A DNA stretch of 64,000 bases. It comes from Bacillus crepusculi (GTDB lineage Bacteria > Bacillota > Bacilli > Bacillales > Bacillaceae). A model generated the notes under the pieces. The model searched no databases and was not told the DNA's origin. It saw nothing but the letters and a program-made list of their open reading frames with translations. Below, in pieces: positions 48,019-57,661 of this stretch. The stretch lies in contig NZ_JACXXE010000008.1 of assembly GCF_014764715.1 (NCBI RefSeq), positions 107,853 through 171,852 of the forward strand, read 5' to 3'. Numbering within the stretch: the first letter of the stretch is position 1; the number at the start of each line of letters is the position of its first letter. A program made the position numbers and the translations under genes.

Positions 48019-48182
48019 TAAATGAATGAATACCCGTTGAAATCACGGTATGTGGCTTTCATCTTCTTGCCAGCTTGATACATCCATTTCTTTTCAATTG
48101 TGGTTTCCTTCGGCATTTTGACTTTTTCTACTTGAATCCCTTTTGTCCGCAGGCGTCTAATCATATCATCGATTTCTCTCAT
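48018..48182 (-). CDS. Small conserved-looking hypothetical protein
   Basis: 54 residues, MREIDDMIRRLRTKGIQVEK to YRDFNGYSFI; ATG with AAAGGATG upstream and Bacillus-like codon use. Lies convergent with cssS. Not recognised; the length, basic character and aromatic tail do not suggest a function. Confidence 0.6.
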   Translation of the reverse strand: MREIDDMIRRLRTKGIQVEKVKMPKETTIEKKWMYQAGKKMKATYRDFNGYSFI

Positions 48183-48374
48183 GGAACATCATCCTTTCAC
48201 ATATTTTGACCAGTTGGTCACCTTACTTTATAATATAAAGAATTACACTGTAAAAAACAAGTTACAATCTGATTAATTTTTGAAAACTTTTGTCGTTTAT
48301 GACCGATAAGTCACATCTCTTTGTGCACGTTTCCTAAGACATTTGTCTCTCGGTAAGAAAGGATGACATTCATA

Positions 48375-49253
48375 TTGAAAAAGAAAGAAAAAATGATCAT
48401 TGAGGCGGGTATGAAATTATTTGCCAGCAAAGGCTACAATACAACGTCTGTTCAGGAAATTGCGGATGAATGCCAAATGTCAAAGGGTGCTTTTTATCTT
48501 TATTTCAAATCAAAGGAAGCACTGCTCATTTCGATCTTGCATTACTATTACGATAAGGTATTTACCCGGATTCATGAGGTTCAAACAGAGGGCGGCACAC
48601 CAAAAGAAGCCTACCGAAAACAGCTCACTGTCTATTACGATAATATTTTGCAGCAAAAGGATTTTATTAAAATGCAGCTGAGCGACAGGGCGCTCCCGCT
48701 GAATGAAGAAACGCAGCAGCTCGCAAAACAAATTCGGCTTGCAACCATCCAGCTTCACATTGATAACATTAAACAGGTATATGGAGACGCTGCTATTCCT
48801 TATATGGCTGATCTTTGTTTGACGATCGAGGGCATGAGTCATGTTTATTTTGAGCTTGCGATTTTATATGATTTCCAGCTAGAGGCTGAAGAGCTTGCGA
48901 AAACCATGATTCACCGTATCGATGATTTGATGGGCGGCATGATGAAGCGAAACGATCTTCCCCTCATTTCCGTCGATCAAGCGAGTGATTGGTTTGGTCC
49001 TATTTATGAACGGTCATTCGACCCGCTGACAGAATCTTTGTTAAAAGAATTAAGAGAGCTTGCGGATGCACACTATGAAGTGAAAGAAGAGACGGATTTA
49101 TTTGAAGCGCTCGGCATTTTAGAAAATGAGTTGAACAAACAAAAGCCAAGACAAGTCATCGTCAAAGGCATGCTCTATCAACTGAAATTATACGACCCGC
49201 TCCAATCGATCTCCGAGTCACTTTTGCGTATTTTGAAAGAGGATCACTTGTAA
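48375..49253 (+). CDS. yuxN: TetR-family regulator YuxN
   Basis: 292 residues. N-terminal TetR HTH (GMKLFASKGYNTTSVQEIAD, MSKGAFYLYFKSKEAL) and a long ligand-binding part (about 220 residues, larger than usual for TetR proteins). Target and ligand unknown. TTG at 48375 has AAAGG 12 bases upstream; ATG at 48363 is too close to it. Confidence 0.82.
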   Translation: MKKKEKMIIEAGMKLFASKGYNTTSVQEIADECQMSKGAFYLYFKSKEALLISILHYYYDKVFTRIHEVQTEGGTPKEAYRKQLTVYYDNILQQKDFIKMQLSDRALPLNEETQQLAKQIRLATIQLHIDNIKQVYGDAAIPYMADLCLTIEGMSHVYFELAILYDFQLEAEELAKTMIHRIDDLMGGMMKRNDLPLISVDQASDWFGPIYERSFDPLTESLLKELRELADAHYEVKEETDLFEALGILENELNKQKPRQVIVKGMLYQLKLYDPLQSISESLLRILKEDHL

Positions 49254-49288
49254 AGCCCAGGGCAGCCCCCCTGGGTTTTCATTTTGTT
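49253..49288 (+). terminator. Terminator after yuxN
   Basis: AGCCCAGGG / CCCTGGGTTTT hairpin. Confidence 0.75.
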
Positions 49289-49310
49289 CCACATCACTTT
49301 CCATTTTAAA

Positions 49311-49336
49311 AAACCAGGGGCAGCTGCCCCTGGTTT
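49311..49336 (-). terminator. Terminator after fumC (perfect 26-bp palindrome)
   Basis: AAACCAGGGGCAG / CTGCCCCTGGTTT forms a loop-less perfect palindrome next to the fumC stop codon, with A's on the plus-strand left side. Confidence 0.75.
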
Positions 49337-49337
49337 C

Positions 49338-50732
49338 TTATTTTGCTTTCGGTGTGACCATTTCTTCTGGTTTCACAAACTGGTCAAACTGCTCTTCTGT
49401 TAATAGCTCTAATTGAAGTGCTGCTTCTTTTAATGTTAATCCTTCTTTGTGAGCAAGCTTAGCAATTTTCGCTGCATTTTCATATCCGATGTGCGGGTTA
49501 AGTGCCGTCACAAGCATCAATGAATTATTCAGGTTTTTCTCGATTGTTTCTAGGTTTGGTTCGATTCCAATTGCACATTTGTCATGGAATGAGTTCATGC
49601 CGTCAGCAAGTAATTCAACTGATTGCAAGAAGTTATAGATGATGACCGGCTTGAATACGTTCAGCTCAAAGTTTCCTTGACTTGCTGCAAAACCGATTGT
49701 TGCATCATTCCCCATGATTTGTGCTGCAATCATTGTTAAAGCTTCACTTTGGGTTGGGTTGACTTTTCCTGGCATAATCGAGCTTCCTGGCTCATTTTCA
49801 GGAATGATCAATTCGCCAATTCCACAGCGAGGACCACTTGCTAGCCATCTCACATCATTGGCAATTTTCATTAAATCAGCCGCAAGTGCTTTTAGGGCAC
49901 CGTGTGCATACGTAATTTCATCATGGCTTGTCAGCGCATGGAATTTGTTTGGTGAAGAATTGAATGCTTGACCAGTCAGCTTGCTGATTTCCTCAGCGAC
50001 ATATTGACCGAACTCAGGATGTGCGTTAATTCCTGTACCAACAGCTGTTCCGCCAATCGCAAGCTCTCTCATTTTCTCAGTAGATTCTAAAATCATTTCT
50101 TTTGAACGATCAAGCATGTACACCCATCCGCTAATCTCTTGACCAACTGTCAGTGGTGTTGCATCTTGCAGATGCGTACGACCGATTTTGACGATCTCTT
50201 GATACGCTTTCGCTTTCTCATCAAGAGTGGCTCTTAACTGGTCAATAGCAGGCAATAATTTTTTGTACACAGCTAAAACAGCGGCCACGTGCATAGCCGT
50301 TGGGAATGTATCATTTGAACTTTGGCTGCGGTTAACGTCATCATTCGGATGAATGCTGAACTCACTATTTTTATCTTTCAAGTAAGCTGTTGCTCTATTT
50401 GCAACGACTTCGTTCATGTTCATGTTACTTTGTGTTCCACTTCCTGTTTGCCATACAACAAGCGGGAAATGCTCGTCATACTTTCCACTGATGATGTCAT
50501 CACATACAGCAGCAATCGCTTCTGCTTTTTCACTTTCTAAGTTGCCAAGACGTTCGTTGGCAATCGCTGTGCTACGTTTCAAAATTGCAAACGCATTCAC
50601 AACTTCCTTTGGCATTTTCTCAGAACCGATTTTGAAATTTTCTTTGCTTCGTTGTGTTTGTGCACCCCAGAACTTGTCCTTTGGCACCTTGATTTCGCCC
50701 ATTGTATCTTTTTCGATTCTAAATTCTGTCAT
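49338..50732 (-). CDS. fumC: Class II fumarase FumC
   Basis: 464 residues. Fumarate to malate in the citric acid cycle. Signature [11 protein letters not shown] and the conserved [14 protein letters not shown] and [14 protein letters not shown] are present. ATG at 50732 has GGAGGG seven bases upstream; the frame to 50777 is rejected. Also called citG. Confidence 0.95.
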   Translation of the reverse strand: MTEFRIEKDTMGEIKVPKDKFWGAQTQRSKENFKIGSEKMPKEVVNAFAILKRSTAIANERLGNLESEKAEAIAAVCDDIISGKYDEHFPLVVWQTGSGTQSNMNMNEVVANRATAYLKDKNSEFSIHPNDDVNRSQSSNDTFPTAMHVAAVLAVYKKLLPAIDQLRATLDEKAKAYQEIVKIGRTHLQDATPLTVGQEISGWVYMLDRSKEMILESTEKMRELAIGGTAVGTGINAHPEFGQYVAEEISKLTGQAFNSSPNKFHALTSHDEITYAHGALKALAADLMKIANDVRWLASGPRCGIGELIIPENEPGSSIMPGKVNPTQSEALTMIAAQIMGNDATIGFAASQGNFELNVFKPVIIYNFLQSVELLADGMNSFHDKCAIGIEPNLETIEKNLNNSLMLVTALNPHIGYENAAKIAKLAHKEGLTLKEAALQLELLTEEQFDQFVKPEEMVTPKAK

Positions 50733-50819
50733 TATGTATCCCTCCATAGCTTCATCACTCAACTCTATTCTATACAAAAAACGAAAATCCTTTAAGCGTT
50801 TTCAATTAAAATTTTATCT

Positions 50820-50987
50820 TTATTTTAATTTTAGTTCAATATAAACGCGAACATCTTTCGAATATTTGTATTTTGGATTCGTTTTCCCGTAATCCTTTGA
50901 TGTATACGTCACCTCATAATGTTTGTCAAACGACTGTAGAATACGGTCGATCTCCTCTTTGGTTCCTGCTAAACGAATTTGTGCCAT
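50820..50987 (-). CDS. yvzF: YvzF-like protein (DUF3970)
   Basis: 55 residues, MAQIRLAGTKEEIDRILQSF ... DVRVYIELKLK, with GGAGGACACAAG before the ATG. Mixed strand/helix pattern of DUF3970 proteins; function unknown. Between fumC and the gerA operon. Confidence 0.75.
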   Translation of the reverse strand: MAQIRLAGTKEEIDRILQSFDKHYEVTYTSKDYGKTNPKYKYSKDVRVYIELKLK

Positions 50988-51040
50988 CTTGTGTCCTCCA
51001 AAACCCTCATTCTTTCTTTTGCCACAAAATAATGTAACAC

Positions 51041-51071
51041 AGAATATTGTTTTTTCAAGCAGGTAATGCTA
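51041..51071 (+). promoter_or_regulatory. Candidate sigma-G promoter of gerA
   Basis: AGAATA (51041-51046) and AATGCTA (51065-51071), spacer 18 bp, resemble the forespore sigma-G consensus TGAATA / CATACTA. Position 30 bp before the gerAA start fits. Confidence 0.5.
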
Positions 51072-51100
51072 AGAAAAAGATGTTGAGGCGGGTGATCCTT

Positions 51101-52525
51101 GTGAAACAGACTCCATTGAAAGAGCACTTATACGATAATCTCTCCGTCATTCTCCCGGAATTAAAGGATATGGACGATTTGATCCATGAGAAAAAAACGC
51201 TACCTCACGGACAAGTTATTTACTATTTATACATTAAAGAAATGAACGAAAAGATGGAGATTCAAACCTTTTTAAAGCTGCTTCTCCAAGATCATACGTC
51301 TCTAACAAAAGAGAAGCTGGAATCTAATTTATCGATGATGACAACCCGTTCGGCGAAGACCTCTGAAGAATTGATTGATGCGATTTTTGAAGGGCATTGT
51401 GTGGTGCTGATTAACGGATTTCAGCATGCTTATATTTTAGAAACGCATGGTACGAAGAAACGTAGTTTAGGGGATTCTACATCTGAAACAGTGGTGAGAG
51501 GACCGAAAGTTGGTTTCATTGAAGATTTAGATACGAATTTGGCTCTCGTCAGACAGCGCTTGAAAAACCCTGACCTTAAAACCGTTGATATGAAAATCGG
51601 TCAAAAGAAATACACCCAAGTGACCATCATGTACATTGACAATATTGTGGATCCTTCTGTTTTAAAAGAAGTGAAAAAACGGCTTAAGCAAGTCACGATT
51701 GATGATATACAAGATTCTGGTGTTCTTGAGGAGCTCATTGAAGACAATGTATATTCTCCTTTTCCGCAAATTCAAAACACAGAACGGCCTGATAAAGTCG
51801 CATCTGCTTTGAACAATGGGCGAGTCGCCATCTTTGTCGATCATTCGCCTTTTATACTCATTGTGCCTGCTTCCCTTTCGACGATTATGCAATCACCTGA
51901 TGATTATTATGAAAGATGGATCGCCGCTTCACTTATTCGTTTACTGCGGTTTACCTCTATCTTTCTTACGCTGTTTTTATCTGCGATTTATATTGCGCTT
52001 GTGTCCTTCCATCAAGGACTTTTGCCAACCACTTTGGCCATTTCGATTTCAAGCACTAGGGAGAATGTTCCCTTTCCGCCGATTGTGGAGGCACTCATTA
52101 TGGAAATGACCATAGAGCTATTACGGGAAGCTGGCTTAAGGCTGCCAAACCCGCTTGGACAAACGATTGGACTTGTAGGCGGAGTAGTCATTGGACAGGC
52201 AGCCGTTCAGGCTCACATTGTCAGCTCAATCATGGTGATTATCGTCAGTATTATTGCACTCGCTTCCTTTACCGTTCCTCAATATGGAATGGGTATGTCG
52301 TTTCGCGTGCTCCGCTTTGTGTCTATGTTTACTGCGGCTACATTTGGTTTATATGGGCTAGTGCTCTTCATGCTCGTGCTCCTTACTCATTTAACGAGAC
52401 AAAAAAGCTTTGGGACTCCTTACTTCTCGCCAGACTTTGTGTTCAGCTATAAAAACGAAGACAATTCCATTATTCGATTGCCTTTGAAAAATCAAAAGAA
52501 AGGGGAACGACATGGTCAATCATAA
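51101..52525 (+). CDS. gerAA: Spore germination receptor subunit GerAA
   Basis: 474 residues. Large N-terminal soluble domain, then five or six helices. Family blocks VVRGPKVGFIEDLDTNLALV and LREAGLRLPNPLGQTIGLVG are present. Part of the L-alanine receptor in the spore inner membrane. GTG start gives the expected start MKQTPLKEHLYDN. Overlaps gerAB by 14 bp. Confidence 0.93.
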   Translation: MKQTPLKEHLYDNLSVILPELKDMDDLIHEKKTLPHGQVIYYLYIKEMNEKMEIQTFLKLLLQDHTSLTKEKLESNLSMMTTRSAKTSEELIDAIFEGHCVVLINGFQHAYILETHGTKKRSLGDSTSETVVRGPKVGFIEDLDTNLALVRQRLKNPDLKTVDMKIGQKKYTQVTIMYIDNIVDPSVLKEVKKRLKQVTIDDIQDSGVLEELIEDNVYSPFPQIQNTERPDKVASALNNGRVAIFVDHSPFILIVPASLSTIMQSPDDYYERWIAASLIRLLRFTSIFLTLFLSAIYIALVSFHQGLLPTTLAISISSTRENVPFPPIVEALIMEMTIELLREAGLRLPNPLGQTIGLVGGVVIGQAAVQAHIVSSIMVIIVSIIALASFTVPQYGMGMSFRVLRFVSMFTAATFGLYGLVLFMLVLLTHLTRQKSFGTPYFSPDFVFSYKNEDNSIIRLPLKNQKKGERHGQS

Positions 52526-53606
52526 AGAGTCAATCACAAGCTATCAGGCAAGTGCCATTATCGCAAATACCACGCTAGGCGCAAGTATGATGATTCTGCC
52601 AAGATCAATGGCTCAAGCTGCGCCTACACCTGACGGCTGGATTGCACTCTTACTCATGAGTGTCATTTACATTGTGTTTATTTTTGTGAATGTCCTTATG
52701 ATGAAAAAAGTCCCCTTTTCCTCTTACTATGATTATACAAACGAGGGGCTTGGAAAGTGGATTGGTGCTCTTGCTAACTTGTTGATTATTATTTATTTTC
52801 TTGGTGTCGCCAGCTATGAAGTACGGGCTATGTCGGAGATGGTGAAGTTCTTTTTGCTTCAAAACACGCCTGTAGCGGTGACAATGATCAGTTTTATTAT
52901 GGTCGGTCTTTATCTTGTGATCGGCGGGATTGGTGATTTTGCCAGGCTATGTCCTTTTTTTCTCATTGTCACCCTCATCATCTTGTTTATCGCCTACGGG
53001 CTCAGTCTGCAAGAATTTAAATTAGATAACCTTCGGCCAGTTTTAGGAGAGGGCTTCTCCCCTGTCTTCAATTCCTTTAATGCGTCAGCCATTTCATTTG
53101 TCGGCATTGAAATGATGCTGTTTATGCCGGCCTATATGAACACGCAAAAGCATACCTTTGCTTATGGCACAGTCGGCTTTTTGATTCCTGCAATCATTTA
53201 TATTTTCACTTATATTCTTGTGGTTGGAGCACTGACGGTCAAAGAAACGGCGACGTTAACTTGGCCGACCATTGCCTTATTTCAATCGTTTGATATTCAA
53301 GGGATTTTTATTGAACGAATTGAATCCTTTTTGCTCATCGTTTGGCTGGTCCAGCTTTATACGAGCTTTGTAGGATATACGTTTTTTGCTGCAATGGGCC
53401 TATCCAAGCTGACCAAGTTTCCTAAAAAGATCGTGCTCACGCTAATGGGAATTGTCATCTACTTTGCCGCCATTTTCCCAAAGGATGTTGATACAGTGCG
53501 TGATTATTTAACCTATGTGAACCATTTATTTTTCCTTTTATTCGGTATCCTCCCGTTTCTCTTATTTATCATCGTGTTTTTTAAAAGGAGGCGGAAAGCA
53601 GCATGA
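52512..53606 (+). CDS. gerAB: Spore germination receptor subunit GerAB
   Basis: 364 residues, ten TM helices of the amino acid permease (APC) fold, which binds the germinant. N-terminal ITSYQASAIIANTTLGASMM is typical. Overlaps gerAC by 4 bp. Confidence 0.93.
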   Translation: MVNHKESITSYQASAIIANTTLGASMMILPRSMAQAAPTPDGWIALLLMSVIYIVFIFVNVLMMKKVPFSSYYDYTNEGLGKWIGALANLLIIIYFLGVASYEVRAMSEMVKFFLLQNTPVAVTMISFIMVGLYLVIGGIGDFARLCPFFLIVTLIILFIAYGLSLQEFKLDNLRPVLGEGFSPVFNSFNASAISFVGIEMMLFMPAYMNTQKHTFAYGTVGFLIPAIIYIFTYILVVGALTVKETATLTWPTIALFQSFDIQGIFIERIESFLLIVWLVQLYTSFVGYTFFAAMGLSKLTKFPKKIVLTLMGIVIYFAAIFPKDVDTVRDYLTYVNHLFFLLFGILPFLLFIIVFFKRRRKAA

Positions 53607-54724
53607 AAAAGAAGGCGACCTTTGCATTCCTGACCCTTGTTCTATTAAGTGGATGCTGGGATAGTACCAATATTGAGGAGCTCAATATGGCGATTGGTTA
53701 TGGCTTAGATAAAGGAGATGACGGTCATAAGCTTAAAATATCTATGCAAGTCCTTGTTCCTCAAAAAATTGAGCAAGAATCCAGCGTAAAAGACCCAACA
53801 AAAATAATTGAAACAAACGGGGATTCCGTGCATCAAATATTCCGAACAACTACTCTCAAAAGTCACCGTATTTTTGCGCAGCAGCTGAGGGTGTATTTAT
53901 TTTCTGAGGAGCTCATCAATGAGAATAATTTCGACCTCGTCATTAATCAATTTATTCGTGACAATGAAACGCGGAGAGGAAGCCTCGTCTTTATGACCTC
54001 AGAGAAGCCTGGGGACTTGCTGAAAATCAATGACGATGGGCAGCCCGCTTCTTCTACATTATATGATATTTCTGCGAATACAAAAACGACCATACGTATG
54101 TTCAAGCCCGTCTCATTAGGAGATATTTCTTCTGCTATGCAAAACAACGTATCCTTTGCGCTTCCAAAAGTCAGTGTCAATCAGGGGAAATTAATGCTTG
54201 ACGGTGCCTCTATTATTAAGAATAGACGCTTTCTCACCAACATCTCTCCGTTAGCAGTGCAGTCATACAACCTGCTGACTGGGGACGGAAAAGGCGGAGT
54301 CATTGAATTTAAATATGATCACAGCATCTATTCTTATGAGATTTTCAAACTCAAGCACAACATCGAGACGCATAAAACAGCCAGCGGAAAATATCAATTT
54401 GATGTGTCCGTGGAGCTTGATGGAAGATTGTCAGAGGATTGGAATGAGCGCGAAAACGCATTTAATGAAAAATATCTCCAAGAAATCGAAGGTGTTGTAA
54501 AGCAACGATTAGAGAATAACGTAAAAAATTTCATAGAGGAACTACAGCACGAGATCAAAGCAGATATTTGTGGGTTTTCTCAAAAAGCGAGTATTGCGTA
54601 CCCGAAGGAATTTCGAAAAGAAGCGAAGCATTGGGATGAGATATTTAGTGAATCGGACATTCGTTACAAGGCAAATGTGAAAATCCGTGACTTCGGGACT
54701 AAGGGCGCAACACAATCCTTATAG
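53603..54724 (+). CDS. gerAC: Spore germination lipoprotein GerAC
   Basis: 373 residues. Lipobox LLSGCW with Cys at about 18, then the family start DSTNIEELNMAIGYGLDKGD. Completes the GerA receptor. AAAGGAGG before the ATG, inside gerAB. Confidence 0.93.
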   Translation: MKKKATFAFLTLVLLSGCWDSTNIEELNMAIGYGLDKGDDGHKLKISMQVLVPQKIEQESSVKDPTKIIETNGDSVHQIFRTTTLKSHRIFAQQLRVYLFSEELINENNFDLVINQFIRDNETRRGSLVFMTSEKPGDLLKINDDGQPASSTLYDISANTKTTIRMFKPVSLGDISSAMQNNVSFALPKVSVNQGKLMLDGASIIKNRRFLTNISPLAVQSYNLLTGDGKGGVIEFKYDHSIYSYEIFKLKHNIETHKTASGKYQFDVSVELDGRLSEDWNERENAFNEKYLQEIEGVVKQRLENNVKNFIEELQHEIKADICGFSQKASIAYPKEFRKEAKHWDEIFSESDIRYKANVKIRDFGTKGATQSL

Positions 54725-54762
54725 AGTATGTTAAAATGGTAAGAAAAAAAAGGGTGTCAATC

Positions 54763-55131
54763 ATGAAACGAGCTTTACTTTCGGCCGGCATTCTATTTTT
54801 GATTCTAGGAATACTTCTGTTAATCGTCGTATTCATGCAATCAAAAGAGGATTTCTTCATTGAAGCCGACAGCTTTTCGAGCACATTTTTGATCGTGATT
54901 TATTATGGACAAACCCCTGCGCTCCTTCTGATTGGAGGCGGATTATTCGTCGGACTTTCACAGATCATTGATTTGCAGGAGAAAAAAGCGGCAGTGGCAA
55001 AGGAGAGCGTAAAGCTACTATCCGAAATGAAGAAAACCCTGGAAGACAAATCGGCCGAGGAGCCTGAGGCTTTCCCAGTTCCTGAGCTCCATCAACTATC
55101 CGAACGTCCGATCACAGGACAGAAGGACTAA
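54763..55131 (+). CDS. Two-helix membrane protein of unknown function, downstream of gerAC
   Basis: 122 residues: helix 1 at about 5-25 (LLSAGILFLILGILLLIVVF), helix 2 at about 45-65 (FLIVIYYGQTPALLLIGGGL), then a coiled-coil-like charged tail. Start at ATG 54763 (an ATG at 54736 is in frame). 38 bp after gerAC on the same strand, so possibly in the gerA transcript. Not recognised. Confidence 0.6.
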   Translation: MKRALLSAGILFLILGILLLIVVFMQSKEDFFIEADSFSSTFLIVIYYGQTPALLLIGGGLFVGLSQIIDLQEKKAAVAKESVKLLSEMKKTLEDKSAEEPEAFPVPELHQLSERPITGQKD

Positions 55132-55144
55132 ATTTACGCATGTT

Positions 55145-55176
55145 CTAGCAGCTTTCAAATGAAAGCTGTTTTTTTA
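55145..55176. terminator. Bidirectional terminator gerA group / liaR
   Basis: GCAGCTTTCAA / TTGAAAGCTGTT-type inverted repeat (AGCTTTCA/TGAAAGCT) with T-run, between convergent genes. Confidence 0.75.
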
Positions 55177-55809
55177 TTGAATCAGCTTATGTCGATGTGC
55201 ATATACAGCTGCTTGCGTTCGATCTTCTACATCAAGTTTTGACAGAATGTTGGTAATATGGGTTTTCACTGTTTTAATTGTAATAAATAATTCCTCAGCA
55301 ATCACTTTATTCGATTTCCCATCCGCAATCAGCTTCAATATTTCCATTTCTCTCGCGGTTAATGAATCGTGCAGGATTGACCCATTTGATGAATGACGAA
55401 GTTTATTCATCACCTTTCCAGCGACCTTTGATTCAAGCCTTGGTTCGCCGATACTCGCAGACCTAATGGCATCAGCAATTTCTCCTGCCTTGGATGTCTT
55501 TAATAAGTAGCTCAAAGCACCTGCTTCAATCACTGGATATACTTTATCATCATCAATAAAGCTCGTCAGGACGATGATTTTGGCATCTTCGATTTCCTGA
55601 CAAATTCTTTTCGTTGCTTCGATGCCATCCATGCCTTCCATCACAAGATCCATTAAAATCACATCTGGTCTTAATTCAATTGCTAGCTCTACACCTTTTT
55701 GTCCATCTGACGCTTCACCAATGACTTCAATATCAGCCTGTGCCTCTAAAAAGGCAGCAAGCCCCATTCTCACCATTTCATGATCGTCGATTAAAAGCAC
55801 TCGAATCAT
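55174..55809 (-). CDS. liaR: Cell-envelope stress response regulator LiaR
   Basis: 211 residues, NarL/FixJ family. Receiver with Asp54 (VILMDLVMEGMDG) and LuxR-type HTH (LTAREMEILKLIADGKSNKV). Activates liaIH when LiaF releases LiaS. Overlaps liaS by 4 bp. Confidence 0.93.
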   Translation of the reverse strand: MIRVLLIDDHEMVRMGLAAFLEAQADIEVIGEASDGQKGVELAIELRPDVILMDLVMEGMDGIEATKRICQEIEDAKIIVLTSFIDDDKVYPVIEAGALSYLLKTSKAGEIADAIRSASIGEPRLESKVAGKVMNKLRHSSNGSILHDSLTAREMEILKLIADGKSNKVIAEELFITIKTVKTHITNILSKLDVEDRTQAAVYAHRHKLIQ

Positions 55810-56870
55810 CGAACGTTCTCTCCTTTTCCTTCATCAAAAATCGGAACCTTTACATCAATTTGTGTTCCTTTTCCCTCAAATGACATAATCTCTGCAACAC
55901 CGCCCACTTCACTTGTTCTTTCTCGAATTGATTCAAGTCCGTAGGAGGCCGTCTTCACATGATCCGTTTGAAAACCGATACCATTGTCGATGATCTTCAG
56001 CTGCACCTGCCGATTTCTAATCAGGAGACGCACGGTCACCTTTGTCGCCTTCGCATGTCTAAACACATTTGAAAGGGCTTCTTGCACAATTCGGAATAGG
56101 TGGTCCTCTACCCCTTTAGAAAGCGGGACATCATCTTCTATCTCCCAGTCAATATCAATCGGCTGCTTTGCCTGGAATTCATTGAGCAGCTCGATTAAGC
56201 CTTTTTTCAAGTCTTTTCCTTCAAGCGTAATCGGTCTTAGATGAAGCAAAAGGGCACGCATCTCATTTTGTGCATCGCCAGCCATTCGTTCGACAAGACG
56301 CATTTGCTTTAAAATCTTTTCATCCTTTTCCTTGATTCTTTCAAGAATGGCAGAGGTCATCATCGAAATCGCAAATAACTGCTGGCTGACCGCATCATGC
56401 AGCTCACGTGCTAGACGCTGGCGCTCTTCTGAGACGACTGATTTCTTCATTTGAACCTGCCATTCCGCCCGCTCATTTGAGAGCTTTTGTAAGGAGGCTA
56501 CTTGCCCTTCGATCCGTTTCGCCATTTCATTTAATTGATCGGCCGCTAAACCAATTTCATCATCACCAAGAGACGGCAGTCTGTACGCAAAGTTCCCATT
56601 TTCAAACTTCAAGATTGACTCTACAAGCTGATCGAGACGTTTCTTATGCTGATAGCCAAACACATGCCCAGCAGAAACCCCAATGACAAGACTGATGATG
56701 AGTAAAATACAAAAAAACGGAATGCCGAACCAGCGTGTAGAGAGCAGGATCATTGGATCAAGCTGATAATAAAAAAACATCGGTAGTGTCGTCATGATGA
56801 CAGCACCGAGCGAGACCCCTACTGCGAGACGAACCGATTGCCACTGGATGCCTAAATGCAGTTTCCTCAT
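55806..56870 (-). CDS. liaS: Cell-envelope stress sensor kinase LiaS
   Basis: 354 residues. Two TM helices with a very short extracellular loop (intramembrane-sensing kinase), HAMP, HisKA_3 with His in RLARELHDAVSQQLFAISMM, and HATPase. Held off by LiaF; responds to bacitracin-type stress. Confidence 0.93.
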   Translation of the reverse strand: MRKLHLGIQWQSVRLAVGVSLGAVIMTTLPMFFYYQLDPMILLSTRWFGIPFFCILLIISLVIGVSAGHVFGYQHKKRLDQLVESILKFENGNFAYRLPSLGDDEIGLAADQLNEMAKRIEGQVASLQKLSNERAEWQVQMKKSVVSEERQRLARELHDAVSQQLFAISMMTSAILERIKEKDEKILKQMRLVERMAGDAQNEMRALLLHLRPITLEGKDLKKGLIELLNEFQAKQPIDIDWEIEDDVPLSKGVEDHLFRIVQEALSNVFRHAKATKVTVRLLIRNRQVQLKIIDNGIGFQTDHVKTASYGLESIRERTSEVGGVAEIMSFEGKGTQIDVKVPIFDEGKGENVR

Positions 56871-57631
56871 AAGTACCTCACATCCACATCTCCGATCAGT
56901 AGAGAGATGGAGATTTTCACTTTTCGCTTGCTCTCATCGTAATCATTGGTCATCACGTACACTTTACTGCCGAATCCGCTTCTTTTTTCATCAATGATTT
57001 TCATATCACCAATCGCGGCGGAAGCACTCACACACACTTCAATATCCTGCGGCACGTAAATATCTACATCTCCAATGAGTCCACTAATCACAATGGTGCT
57101 TTCTTCTTCTGCGATGATGGCCTTTGATAAGTCAATTTTGACATCACCAATAAATCCTGAAATCGTCAAATCACTTAATTGAAACGGTTTTTTCATCAGC
57201 CTGACTTCACCGATAAAAAAGTCATGCTCTTTGTGCGGCTTTGTCTGGCTCTTTGTTTTCTTTTGGTCGCCCTCTTTTTCAAGATTGACCTTAAGCGAAG
57301 GCTTTTCCTCGTCTGAAGATTCCTTTTTATCGACATCAAAAACAGGTTTATTCTTCAATAAGCGATAACCAGCATAGATCAAAAAGGCCGCAAATAAATA
57401 TCCTGTTAAACTAAAAGTGATATTGAGCAGAAATTTTAAAAAGAGAAAGCCGGCAAAAATGTAGGAAACTGAACCGAGCCAACGTTTGGATCGTGAGTGC
57501 AGCCAATAGCCTGCTAGCGCAAAAAACACAGGCCAAAAAAGGTCTGCTCCGATCCCAATAATTTTGAGAAATAGATTAATACCAAAAATCACAACGATGA
57601 TGCCTAAAATTTGATTTCTTGAAAAACGCAG
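56867..57631 (-). CDS. liaF: LiaF, inhibitor of LiaS
   Basis: About 254 residues. N-terminal helices (ILGIIVVIFGINLFLKIIGI and following) and a C-terminal DUF2154/toast-rack-type beta domain (GDVKIDLSKAIIAEEESTIV, GDVDIYVPQDIEV). No ATG is found at the proper N-terminus: the frame extends upstream of GTG 57592 with homologous-looking sequence to a CTG at 57631 placed eight bases after AAGGAGG, which I take as the start. Overlaps liaS by 4 bp. Confidence 0.85.
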   Translation of the reverse strand: MRFSRNQILGIIVVIFGINLFLKIIGIGADLFWPVFFALAGYWLHSRSKRWLGSVSYIFAGFLFLKFLLNITFSLTGYLFAAFLIYAGYRLLKNKPVFDVDKKESSDEEKPSLKVNLEKEGDQKKTKSQTKPHKEHDFFIGEVRLMKKPFQLSDLTISGFIGDVKIDLSKAIIAEEESTIVISGLIGDVDIYVPQDIEVCVSASAAIGDMKIIDEKRSGFGSKVYVMTNDYDESKRKVKISISLLIGDVDVRYL

Positions 57632-57661
57632 TTGACTCGCCTCCTTCCTTTCTTACGTTCA

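Noticed and set aside
49311..49336. Perfect 26-bp palindrome as a protein-binding or recombination site
   Set aside because: It sits right after the fumC stop codon and beside another terminator, so a transcription terminator explains it.
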